A stretch of DNA of 64,000 nt from Hirsutella rhossiliensis. Taxonomy: Eukaryota; Ascomycota; Sordariomycetes; Hypocreales; Ophiocordycipitaceae. The position numbers and the translations under genes were made by a program. Shown here one piece after another: positions 39,096-50,325 of this stretch. The notes below the pieces were generated by a model that saw nothing but the letters and a program-made list of their open reading frames with translations, was not told where the DNA came from and made no database searches. The first letter of the stretch is position 1. Every line of letters begins with the position of its first letter. The stretch is taken from assembly GCF_020360975.1 (NCBI RefSeq), contig NW_025408672.1, positions 1,054,001 to 1,118,000 on the forward strand. Reading direction: 5' to 3'.

Positions 39096-39686
39096 TATTA
39101 TAGGCTAGGCTATATTATACGTTTAGGCTACGCTTATATATCTAACTATTAATAAGTATAGTTAAGTAACTAGCTAGGTAGCTTAGTTAATTCGTCTTCT
39201 TTTACCCTCTACTACCGTTATAATATAGTAGTCTAATTAAATAGCTACCTTATAGTAACGAATAGTAGTATAACTACCGCTTTAGCCCTTATAGGGCCGA
39301 CCTATTATAGTTAACTAAGCTATAATAAAAGGTCTTAGGTTCGAGATCTACCGATAGCACTAGTAGGCGACGGCCTAGGCTTATAGGAGCTGCCTAAGGG
39401 AGACGACCTATTTATAGGCCCCTGCCCCGAGGGGTAGGGGCCCCGCCTAGAGAGGCGGGGGAATAGAGGTAGTATTATAGGCTAGGCTACGCTATACGCC
39501 CGGGCTACGCCTATATATCCGACTACTAATAGGCGTGGTTAATTAACTAGCTAGGCAGCTTAGTTAATTCGTTTTCTTTTACCCTCTACCGCCGTTATAA
39601 TATAGTAGTCTAATTAAATAGCTGCCCTATAGTAATAAATAATAGTATAACTACCGCTTTAGCCCTTATAGGGCCGACCTATTATA
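39096..39686. mobile_element. TRIM-like miniature LTR retrotransposon (591 bp)
   Basis: Two 214-bp direct repeats (39096-39309 and 39473-39686) enclose 163 bp. Each repeat begins TATTATAGG and ends CCTATTATA, an inverted pair. The whole is flanked by identical 5-bp AGGTA (39091-39095 and 39687-39691). The interior holds a GGTTCGAGATC motif resembling a tRNA T-arm/B-box just after the first repeat and a purine-rich stretch (GGCGGGGGAATAGAGG) just before the second, the places expected for a primer-binding region and a polypurine tract. There is no coding capacity. The size fits terminal-repeat retrotransposons in miniature. Confidence 0.88.
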
Positions 39687-39691
39687 AGGTA

Positions 39692-41159
39692 TAAGTAAAG
39701 ACTAAGCTATTTTATAACTTCTATAATAGTCTTAGGTTTTTTAGTATTATAATAGTCTAAGCGGTCGTTAGTAGTTTCTAGTTATTTAATATTATATATA
39801 TAGTAGTACTAAAGGAGTCTCTTTTTTACTTCCTCTTAAGTAAGTCTATCTATAAGGATTTTAATAGTAGGGGCTTATATAGAGAAGATATAGACTTTAA
39901 GCTAGTCTATTTTATCTTTATCGTAGATATAGTTAATATATATCTCTTATTTAAACTTCTTAAGGAATTTAGTTATATTTTTACCGTTAAATTTACTAAT
40001 AAGTAGGAGTTATAGTTAATAAAGTCTTCTTATAAGGTTATCTTAGCTTTTAGTAAGTATATCTTTAAGTCTATTAATAATCTTTTTAATATCTACCTTA
40101 ATTCTTTTAGTATTACTAGTAATAAGATTAAATAATCCCTCTTAATAGCTAGCGTGTCTAGATATAGTATACCTATAGATTATAAGGTTATAAAATTTAA
40201 AGTTAAAGCTTTTAGAGTTAAAGGATATCTTATTATAACTATCTTATTATAACTATCTTATTATTTACTTTCTTATTTATTAAAGGGAGGTAAGCGTTCT
40301 TTATAAGCTATTATATAGAGGAGAGCTAAGGTTAAGGTTATTAAGGTATCTCTTATTAGTATCTATATTAGTATTATTAGTATATATATAAGTAAGCGGT
40401 CTTAGTAGGGTTCTAGAATAGTTTAGATTATACTATTATTATTATTTATATCTTTTAAACTATTATATAAGGATTATAGTTTCTTAACTAAGTCGCTAGT
40501 ATTAAGGGTTATAGGGCCGATAATAAGAGCTTAAGGTTTTTTAGTATTAGCTTATTACTTTTTCTTTACTATTAGTAAAGGTATTATTTAATTATTTATT
40601 TCCTAGTAAGCCTAACGCTTTATTAAGATCCTAACTTTAGCTATTAAGGTAGTTACTACTTTAATTATTAAATTCTTAGATTTTATTTTTTTCTAAATAA
40701 TACCGTTATCCTCTAAGTATTCTTAGCTTTATAGAGCTATTTATCGCTATATAAAGAAAACGGAATAATAAGTTTACGCCTTAGAGACGAGTTTTAATAG
40801 AAATAAAGGTATATACTTAAAGTAAGCGTAGTATATAGCTAAGGATTAGTAATATAATTAACCGCGTAATTATTTAATTATCGGTCTTATATATAGCTCT
40901 AAGGGTCTTAGGTTATTAATATAAGTCTTAGAGATTTCTTTACTCTATACCTCTTTATTTCTATTAAAGTCGCGTAACTAATAGGCTTTACTTTAAAGGG
41001 GGAAAATAAACGTTTAAATTAACTATAATTAAAGAGGATATCTAATTAAATAATCCGCGCTTTTATAAAGCCTTTAAGTATACTTAGGGGGGGGGGGGTA
41101 GATAGGAAGCGCTAGGGGTCTTATCCCTTTAACGGGCTAATATTTATAAAAGTACGATC
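39692..41159. repeat. RIP-degraded host sequence right of the TRIM
   Basis: Continues the sequence into which the TRIM inserted. There is an 11-12 base G-run near 41088. No coding motif was recognised and no repeat copy was found in the window. Confidence 0.3.
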
Positions 41160-43420
41160 TTATTTATTAAACTACTTCCTTATTAAAAGGAAGATCTAGC
41201 TAGCCTTTAAAGGGTAGGTTTAGCCTCTTATAGACCTATTAATAAGGGTACTTTAAAGGTCCCTTATTAGCCTTATTTTATTCCTCTTATATATAAGAAA
41301 GATACTAGTAGCTAAGGGGTACTAGCTATCTTATATAGATAACTTTAGTATCTCTATAATCTTAACCTTAGCTAAGAAGAACGTTTAATAGGTAGGAACT
41401 ATAGCTACTAATATATTTAAATAAGCTAAGGACTATAGGGTTTACTTTAACCCTTTTAAGATAGAACTTATTTACATTAGTAAGTAAAGGCAGCTTATTT
41501 TAAAGGGTATAATAATAAGAGGCTTATTTTTAAGGTAAAGCTCTTAGTATAGTAGCTAGGGGTCTTCTTTAATTCTAAGCTTTTATTTAAATAATATAGT
41601 AAAAAGAAGGTAGCTTTTATATAAGCTATCTTTAAAAGGCTATCCTACTTAACCTTTAAATAAAAAGGCTTATTATTTAGAGCTTTTAAGTAGCTCTATT
41701 AAGCCTATATAACCTTTATAGTAAACTATAGTGCCTAACTTTAATATAGGGGGCCTAAGACCCCTAAGAGCCTTATAAAGGCTTTTTAAAGGCTTTAAAA
41801 CTAAGCTCTTTTAAAGGTCTTAAGGGCCTTTAAAGGATCCCTTATTAAAGCTTTAAAAGCTAAAGTAGCCCTACTATTACTAAAGGTATAATTTAAAAGG
41901 GTATACCTCTCCTATACCCTTTAAACCTTATACTTCCTACTTAGTTACTTTATAAAGTAAGCTTATAACCTAGCTATATAAGATAACTTCGCTAGCTTAG
42001 GCTTTAACTTAAGAGCCTTAAGCTATATTAGGCTTTATATATAGCTCTTCTACCTCCTTAAAGGCCTAGTAGCTATTATAGGGCTTAATTATAACTTAGA
42101 AAGAAGTAAAGCTAGCTCGGAGCCCTTATAGGCCTTAGAGCCTAAGGCCTTTATTATAATAATAAAGGCCTTTAAGCCCTTAGCTAATAAGTAATACTAA
42201 CGCCTCTTAGCTAGCTTAGCTAACCTAAAAGACTTTAGGCTATAGCCCTTTGCCTTTTATACTAATAGCTTTAAAGGATGCCTTAAAAGGTCCCTTATAA
42301 AAACTAATACTTACTTCTTTTATAAAATAAGCTTAGAAAATAAGCTTATTTAAGTATATTATAAGAACCTAGGGCATTTAATTAAAGTAGCTAATATAGA
42401 GCTATTTATAATACTAAGGGTCTTAAAAGACTTAACTAAGAGGCCCTAGCCTTTAAAGCTTAGCCCCTTTAACCCTTTTATAGAGGCCTATATCTTTATA
42501 AATAGCTAAGCTACTATAAGGAAGGTTATAGGTTTCTTAGACTAGCTCTATATATTAAAAAGCTCCTTTTTAGCTTAGAAGCCTTTTATAATATATAGCT
42601 ATATTAGTGCCCTAGCTAACTAAGGAATTTTAGTAATAGGCTAGCTAGCTAGCTAGCTAAGAAGGGCTTAAGGGCCCTTACCTAAGGGACTACTTTAGTC
42701 TTTATTAGCTACTTATAAAGAAAGGTCTAGTAAGCTACTAAGAACTACTTAAAGGGCCTTTAGTCTATTAAGGTAGCTAAAGGCCTTAGGGCTAAGAGCC
42801 TAGGTAAGTACTATATATATATTTAAAAGACCCCTTGCCTAGCTTTTAGCCTAGATTAAGACCTTATAAGGAGGCCTAGGCCGTCCCTTTTAGCCTTTTA
42901 CTAGCTCTTCTTTAAGGCTAGCTTTTTATTTTCCTTCTTAAAAAGGACCAATAAGGTAGACTAAGACGACTACCGCTATAGCTAAGGAAGGTATATAGCT
43001 AGACACTTTATCCTAAGGTGCCTAAAATATAGGAGGGAAATAGAGGTCCTTTACTAGACCTTTAAGAGATAGAAGGGGGCCCTTAGCCTACCTTTTCTCT
43101 ATAGCTTTAAGGAAGGAAGGGAAGCCCTTTTAACCTTCTTAGCTAAGATAAAGATAAGAACGGCTAAGTAGCTTAAACGGGAGTAACCTAAGGGCCCTAG
43201 GGCCCTTAAAGGGGAAAAGCACTATATAAGAAGAACTAAACTAATATTTCCTTTATTTTTACTTTTATAGCTACCCCTTCCTTAATTAGTTATAAGCCCC
43301 TAGTCTTTATAGCTAGCTAGAACTATTAATAAGGGCCTAGGCCGTTATTATCCTCGCTATAGGCTTAGAGGCTATATATAAGTAATAATAAAAAAATAAT
43401 AAAAATAATAAAAATATAAT
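41160..43420 (+). mobile_element. LINE family 2, copy b, 5'-truncated, with A-rich tail
   Basis: The plus-strand inverted counterpart of bases 1-1600, extending past the window-truncated 3' end of copy a to an AATAATAAAAA-type tail at 43380-43420. It contains the motif C region (SYIDNFS at about 41330-41350) and RNase H (FAFYTNSFKG at about 42256-42285, then INSQAAIRK near 42495). 5' truncation and a simple A-rich tail are typical of LINE insertion. The left edge was placed where similarity to copy a stops. Confidence 0.82.
42240..42560 (+). pseudogene. LINE RNase H domain relic
   Basis: Read-through gives FAFYTNSFKG (from YTDGS with RIP changes), a central ANIELFIILRVLKDL helix, and INSQAAIRK, the 'DSQAA' helix of RNase HI found at the C-terminus of Tad/I-clade ORF2 proteins. 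It supports the plus-strand orientation of this copy. Confidence 0.6.
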
Positions 43421-44394
43421 AGTTTCTTAAGGAGGACCCTTTATTATAAAAGAAGATAAATAAAATTTAGGTTACTAAGAAATAGTAACTAATATTATTA
43501 CTTTTATTCGAGCTATAAATTTAAGGAAATATTATTAGTATAGTAAATCTAGCCTTTATCTTCCTTATAGATTAGTAAGACTACTTATTAGGACCCTTTA
43601 ATTATCCCTTATAAAAATTAGCTATCCTTAATTTTAATACTTCCCTTAGTATTTATAATACCCTCTTATAATTCTAGTCCTTTAAAAAGGTATAGATAGA
43701 ATACCTTATTACTAAGGAATTAACTATATAGATAGAGGGGTATAGAAGGGTAAATTTTATAATATAATTACTTAATAGGTCTATATAAATTCTTCGACGA
43801 AAAAGGATAGCTTTTTACCCTTAATTTTTAACGAGCTTAATTTCCTTTTACTTTCTTTAAGAGAAAGGAATCTTCTAGGATATAACTTCTAAGCCTATAA
43901 GGCTAGTATAAAAGAATTAAACGATTAAGCTTATTAAGGAAAAGTTCGGTTAATTTATTCTTAAATTCTAACCTATCCTTAAGAAGGAACTACTTAAGAA
44001 GTTAGCTTTCCTTACTAAGAGGAATAGGTCTATTATAAAGGACCCTCTTTTAATAGCTTAAGGAAACGGTCTTCTTTAGTATATATAACTTAGTTACCTA
44101 GGCTCCCTAGCTTTATATAAGCTAGGCTAGTAATAGGGCATTTAAATTAAGGGCCTTAAGACTATTAAATATAAATACTATAGCTAAGGAAAGACTAAGA
44201 GATAAATTTCTAAACGAACCCTTCTATAGCTAGACTAGCTATATAAGGAAATTTAAGTCGACTAAACTAATATCTCTAAGGACTAAGAAAGCTTTATTAA
44301 GGTAATACTTTTTATAGACGCTTTTTTAAGGATAGTTTTCCCTTATTTCTTATAAACCTACCTAAGTAAGTTTAACTAGTTTACCTTCTAAGAC

Positions 44395-45716
44395 CGTTTT
44401 CTTTATATTATTACTTATATATAGCCTCTATAGCTATAGCGAGGCTAGTAAGGGCTAAGGCCCTTATTAGTAGACCTAGCTAGCTATAAAGCTTAGGGGC
44501 TTATAACTAATTAAGGAAAGGGTAGCTATAAAGGCAATAATAAAGGAAAGGTTAGTTTAGTTCCTCCTACGCGGTATTTATCCCCTTTAAGGGCCCTAGG
44601 GCCCCTAGGTTACTCCTTTTCGAGCTACTTAGCTATCCCTATCTTTATTTTAGCTAAGAAGGTTAAAAGGGCTTCCCTTCCTTTCTTAGAGCTATAGAAA
44701 ATAAGTAGGCTAAGGGCCCCCTTCTAACTCTTAAAGGTCCTATAAAGGACCTCTCTTTCCCTCCTATAGTTTAGGTACCTTAGGATAAGGTACCTAACTA
44801 TATACCTTCCTTAGCTATAGCGGTAGTTATCTCGGTCTACCTTATTAGTCCTTTTTAAAAAGGAAAATAAAAAGCTAGCCTTAAAGAAGAGCTAGTAAAA
44901 GGCTAAAAGGGACGGCCTAGGCCTCCTTATAAGGTCCTAATCTAAGCTAAAAGCTAGGCGAGGGGTCTTTTAAATAGATATATAGTACTTACCTAGGCCC
45001 TTAGCCCTAGGGCCTTTAGCCGCCTCGGTAGCTTAAAGGCCCTTCTAATAGTCCTTAGTAGCTTACTAGACCTTTCTTTATAAGTAGCTAATAAAGACTA
45101 AAGGGGTCCCTTAGGTAGGGGCCCTTAAGCCTCTTTTAGCTAGCTAGTTAGCTAGCTTATTACTAAAGATCCCTAGGTAGCTAGGGCACTAGTATAGCTA
45201 TATATTATAAAAGGCTTTTAAGCTAAATAAAAGCCTTTTAATATATAGAGCTAGGTCTAAGAAACCTATAACCTTCCTTATAGCGGCTTAGCTATTTATA
45301 AAGATATAGGTATCTATAAGGGGGTTAAGGGGGCTAAGCTTTAAGTACTAAGGCTTCTTAGCTAAGTCTTTTAGGACCCTTAATATCGCGAATAGCTCTA
45401 TATTAGCTACCTCGATTAAGGGCCCTAGGTTCTTATAGTACGCCTTAATAAGCTTATTTTCTAGGCTTATTTTATAGAAAGAGTAAGGGTTAGTTTCTAT
45501 AAGGGACCCTTTAAGGCACCCCTTAGAGCTATTAGTATAAAAGGCTAGGGGCTATAGCTTAAAGTCTTTTAATCTAGCTAGGCTAGCTAAGAGGCGTTAG
45601 TACTACTTCTTAGCTAAAAGCTTAAGGGCCTTTATTATTATAATAAAGGCCTTAGGCTCTAAGGCCTATAAGGGCTCCTAGCTAGCTTTCCTTCTTTTTA
45701 TATTATAATTAGGTCC
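44395..45716 (-). mobile_element. LINE family 2, copy c, nested in Copia copy 3
   Basis: 1,322 bp, minus orientation, 3' end at the left (complement of the same tail region as copies b and d), 5'-truncated at the right. It is flanked by 13-bp target copies TACCTTCTAAGAC (44382-44394) and TACCCTCTAAGAC (45717-45729), which differ by one C-to-T and rejoin the Copia reading when the LINE is removed. The insertion therefore came after the Copia insertion. Confidence 0.92.
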
Positions 45717-48700
45717 TACCCTCTAAGACTTTATTAACTAAATAAAATCCTACTTTAGCTATAAGGTTAAGAAGATATATTTTAATAAAGAGCTATTTAT
45801 AAAGGATATATTAAATTAGCTTTAAAAAAGGGGTATTTTACCCTTCCTATTAGTATTAAATACCTAGGCCTAAAACAAAGGGGTAAAAGGATTAAGGGGT
45901 ACTATAATAAAAAGAGCCTATATAATAAGACTTATTATAAGGCTTCCCTATAACTATTAAAGGGAAGTTATTAAAACCGCTTATTACTTATAAAACTAAA
46001 CCCTTAAGGACCCTTAGAACCTTATAAGGACTACCTAAGGAATAAACTAGAAATCCTCCCTTAAGCTCTTTATAAAGACCCCTTAAGCTCTTTATAAAGA
46101 AAAGGGCCTTACTAGCTTACCTTAATACTTATAGCTATAAGGCATTTACTATAACTATTAATATATAGCTAAAAAGAAAGAAGAAAAGAAAGCTTAATCT
46201 TAAAGCCTTTATTAAATACTTTATTAGCTATAATTCTACGAATATCTTTTATATTTAGATTCCTCTTTTATAAAAGGTTATTTTAACTAAGGACGTAATT
46301 TTCGATAAATCTAGCTTCTTTAATAGAAAGAGGGATTAATAGCCTATTTTACTCTCTTAATATTAGCTAATTTAAAAGATCTAAATCTCCCCTTCTTAAT
46401 AGGCTTAAGAAGAGGTCCTAGATAAGGAAATAAAAGAAGAAACTAACGTTAAAGTAGTTAAGGATAATATTAACTTAAAAGAAAAAAAGAAAAAAAGAAA
46501 GCTATTAAATTAAATAATCTAAACAAAGAAAGAGACTATAGGAAAGTAATAGAGCTAGAATATACCTACCTTCTTATACTTCCTCTTATAGAATAAAAAG
46601 AATATTTAAAAGTAGCTTTTTTATTAGTCTTCTTATTTTAACCCTTAAGGGGGTAGGAAAGGTACCTCCTCTCTTAAAGGATTACCTAGCTGCCTTTTTA
46701 TCCCTACTTTAAGAAGTAAAGGAAGGTTTAGGGCTTAATATAAAAAAAGACTAATCTTTTTTTTATTTCGATTATTTTTCTAACTTCTATCCTATATATA
46801 TAAAAGACGGTTCTTATAGAGCCTCTATAGTAAGCTAGCCTTTTAAGCCTTTATTAGTAAGGAAGGTATATAAAAGAGACCTCCTAGACCTATTAGTAAC
46901 GTAAACGTAGCTATAAGGTTACCCTTTTAAAGACTAGTTTTTCTAGGCCTAGAAAGACTACTTAGCCTTATATAAAGAGATAGGGTCTTTTAAAGAGGTC
47001 CTTAAGGAAAAGGTAAAAGGAAAATAGGTCCTTAGCTATAAGTAGGTCTTTATCTATAAGACTAATAAATATAGCTTCCTTTAAAAGTATAAAGCCTAGC
47101 TAGTTATTTATAGGAACTAGTAAGAAAAGGGGGATCTTCCTACTAAGGTAACTACCTTAGTAAGAATATCTTTTTAGACCCTTATAGCTATAGTAGTAGA
47201 ATTCGACCTCGAACTAAACTAAATAAATACTATTAACGCCTTTATTAACTACCCCTTTAAGGAAGAAGAAGTTATTTATATACGCCTTCTACTAAGCTTT
47301 TAATAGCTAGGAAAGGTTTTATAGCTTAGGAAAGCTTTATATAGACTATAAAGATTACCCCTTCTTTAGTAATAGTATTTAATAGGTTCCCTTAAAGCCC
47401 TAGGCTTTAAGAAAGTCCCTTAGGAACTATATATAATATAGAAGGATAAAATCACGGTCTTCTTTTATATCGATAATATTATCTAGGCCTACTTAAAAGA
47501 GGAAGAAGTAACTATTAGGGAGGCTATAAAAGGCCTATAATAAAGGTATAAGATAAATAGGCTAGGGAAGCTAAAGTAGTTCCTAGGGATTCGAATCCTT
47601 TAAAATAGGTCCTAATAGACTATCTAGCTTACCTAGGACGCTTATATTAATAAGGTTACTTATAAATTCCTCCTTAATTTCCTTAATAAGAAGCTTTCCT
47701 CTACGCCTATATTAAATAAAGAGCTTTTACTTAATCCGTCCTTTTAAGCTAGGGAGTAAGAGAAATATATATATTAATAAAAGGTAGGCTCCTTGCTTTT
47801 TCTAGCTATCTTTACTAAACCGGATATCTCTTTTACGGTCTCCTAGCTAGCTAGGTATAACTAGAATCCTAGCCCTAAGTACTAAGAAGTAGTAGATATA
47901 GCTATCTTTTATCTCTATTTAACGAGATTATATAGTCTATACTTAGGAGGGCAAGGAAGGAAACTAGCTGCTAAAATCTTTCTTTATTTAAGCGATTTAT
48001 TCTTTATAGATAATTCCTTAGATAGAAAGAGCTTATAAGGGTATATTATATCCCTTTTTAAAGGAACTATTACTTAGAAAGCTTTAAAGTAAGCTACTAT
48101 TATAACTTTAAGTATAGAGGTAAAGCTATAAGCTCTTTTAAAAGCGTTAAAAGAAGCGATTTTCCTTAGCTAGCTATAAATATCTCTATAACTATAAATT
48201 CTAACCCTATTAGCTATATAATACGATAATATATAGACTATATAAATTCTTATAGAGGAAAATAGTAAGCTATTAACCTAGCTATAGTATATTAATATCT
48301 ACTAGTATTAGTTACGCTAAGAGGTTTAAAGGGGACTTATTTCTGTCCGTTAAGTTCTAATAGTAACGATAAAAGCTAACGGTCTTAAAAAGCCCTTACT
48401 AAAGTAAAAGCTAGCTATCTTTTTATAGTAAATTAAGCTAGAAGACGTTTAAGAGAAGCTATCCTTAGAAACCCGCCTTAAGAGTCTATAAGAAGAGCTA
48501 ATAGTATATATAAGGAAGGAGACGTTTATAGCCGAAGAGAGGAACTAGGACTTATCTTAAAGGAGGGCCCTTAGCTTAATTAGGACTTATTCTTCTTAAA
48601 GGCCCCCTTTTTAAAGACTTATTCTTAGAGAATACCCCCTTTCTTATAGGACTTAATTCCTTCTTAGGCCCCTTTTCCTAAATTAGGTCTAAAAAAGCCT

Positions 48701-48815
48701 AGTAAAACTAGATTTCTTAAGTAAGGGATAAGTATAAACTAAGACCTCCTCTATACGCTTACCGGCCTAATTATTTAGCTTTACCCTTAAGGGGTAGGCT
48801 ATAGCTAAAGGGGTA

Positions 48816-49289
48816 TATCGTAAAGCGTAGTTTAATTTATATTCTTAGAGATATCCCTTAGTAATAGGGACCGAGGAAGCTAAAAAAACCGGTTTAAAAG
48901 AAGGAGCTAAAAAGAGGTATAGAGAAGAGGGTAGGGATATAAGGGGAAGTAAAAGTAGTAATAACTTCCTATAGAGGTAGCGAGAGATAAGATAGATATA
49001 CCGGTAACGGCTAGAAAAGAGGGGAAAACCTAGTAAAAAGCTCGGTATTTAAAAGGATATTAGTAGCTTCTTTAAGTAGGATCTTCTTTATTAATTAAGA
49101 TACTAAACGGGTATAAAAAGGGGCGTTAGATAGAGGAAAGAAGGAGAATTAAAGCAATATAATAATTACTCCCCTACTATAATTACTACCCCTATAAGAA
49201 TTAAATATCTTTGCCCTACTTATCTAACCCCTTACTTTTAATTTTACCTTTATATATTTTATATACTTCTTATATCTCTCTTCGCGAGA
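48816..49289 (+). repeat. Copia copy 3, 3' LTR
   Basis: 474 bp, with the same start and end motifs as the other LTRs. It is followed by AGTAT (49290-49294), a possible target copy whose left partner is lost. Confidence 0.88.
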
Positions 49290-49890
49290 AGTATACTACT
49301 TATCCTAAGGTTCTTAAATTATAAGAGGGAAAGAAAGGTCCTTTACTAAACCTTTAAGAGATAAAGGAAGGCCCTTAGCTTACCTTTTCTTTATAGCTTT
49401 AAGAAAAGAAAGGAAGCCCTTTTAACCTTATTAGCTAAAATAAAAATAGGTATAAGAGTCTTTAATAATTATAGGTTATAGGCTTAAGCTATAGCCTAAG
49501 CTATATAGTTATATATAAAGGGCCGGATCCTATATATATATATATATAGGCTAGCCGCGTATAAAAGAGCTCTATATAGCTTATTAATATTATCTTATAG
49601 ATAGCACCTATATATACGCCTTTACTTACTCTATAATAATAGGAACGGCTAAGTAGCTTAAAAGGGAGTAACCTAAGGGCCCTAGGGCCCTTAAAGGGGA
49701 AAAACACCACGTAAAAGGAACTAAACTAACCTTTCCTTTATTTTTACCTTTATAGCTGCCCCTTCCTTAATTAGTTATAAGCCCCTAGGCTTTATAGCTA
49801 GCTAGGACTACTAATAAGGGCCTAGGCCCCTATTAGCCTTACTATAGCCTTAGAGGCTATATATAAGTAATAATATAAAAAAATAATTAG
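49290..49890 (+). mobile_element. LINE family 2, copy d, 3' end
   Basis: Matches 43003-43400 of copy b up to an AATAATAT-plus-A tail at about 49868-49887. The left part was cut by Copia copy 3. A 193-bp insertion (49451-49643) interrupts the match. Confidence 0.8.
49451..49643. mobile_element. 193-bp non-coding insertion in LINE copy d
   Basis: Absent from LINE copy b. The direct repeat AATAGG borders it (49445-49450 and 49638-49643). It is very AT-rich with an (AT)n palindrome near 49530-49548 and a TATAGCCTAAGC/GCTTAAGCTATA-type palindrome near 49480-49500. It could be a MITE. Terminal inverted repeats are weak, so the class is open. Confidence 0.45.
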
Positions 49891-50325
49891 TACTCGACCT
49901 TATATATTTTTTAAGTCCCTTAAAAGTCGCGATCTTATACGTCGCACTTACCTTACGCGGGGGATAAACCCCTAGAGTAGGGCCCCTCCCTAAAGGGGAC
50001 CCTCCCTTACTAGCTCGGGTGCTTAGGTATACTTATTTATAATCGAGGCCTTCTTAGTAGGTACCTAGGTAGGTAAGGCAGCTAGGGGAAGTATAGGTAG
50101 TACCTTAAAGTAACTTTAAGGAACTTTAAGTTTAGGTGCTCTATAACTATAACTCTATATAAATAGAGAATTTTATCTATATAAATAGTAAGACTTATAG
50201 TAATACTCTTTAACTATTGCACTAAAACTAGAACGCGCGCTCTAATAAGTAGTAGGCAATTAATAGCTATAACTAGTAGACATAATAGGGTGGCTCGACC
50301 CTATATAACTGTGACAAAAACCCTC
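49891..50325. other. Transition from RIP block to gene-bearing DNA
   Basis: No gene was seen. CA/TG remain scarce to about 50,210 and then return. The segment is the 3' flank of the FAD oxidoreductase gene; the sequence shows no clear poly(A) signal. It may hold RIP that leaked out of the LINE into single-copy DNA. Confidence 0.5.

Larger units (their letters stand above)
43421..49289 (+). mobile_element. Copia copy 3, 5'-truncated and split by a LINE
   Basis: Starts inside the polyprotein (equivalent to about 16437 in copy 1), directly after the LINE tail. It runs to 44394, is interrupted by LINE copy c, resumes at about 45717, and ends with a 3' LTR at 48816-49289. The 5' LTR and gag are missing. 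RT catalytic sequence is present near 47460-47490 (FFYIDNII, D-to-N). The right junction lies in another LINE family 2 copy, so this element probably inserted into a LINE and later lost its left end. Confidence 0.85.
1..50300. repeat. RIP-saturated repeat block
   Basis: Seen: CA and TG dinucleotides are nearly absent (the first 120 bases contain none), TA is very common, CG is retained, and no frame stays open. This is the pattern left by RIP, the fungal pathway that turns CpA into TpA on both strands of duplicated DNA. The block is built from several transposon families, each with more than one copy here. Protein motifs can be recognised only by allowing Gln/Trp codons to read as stops and Asp/Ala to read as Asn/Thr. 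The boundary near 50,300 is abrupt: CA/TG return within about 100 bases. Confidence 0.93.

Noticed and set aside
41085..41100. G-run as a telomere or origin feature
   Set aside because: A single homopolymer with no repeat unit; a similar shorter run occurs near 4970.
49501..49710. 69-aa minus-strand ORF in the RIP block
   Set aside because: It covers an AT-repeat palindrome and LINE 3' sequence; composition is low-complexity and there is no family pattern.
1..50300. CRISPR-like or satellite array from repeated TAGC and TATA words
   Set aside because: These short words result from CpA-to-TpA change in GC-containing repeats; no regular unit and spacer pattern exists.
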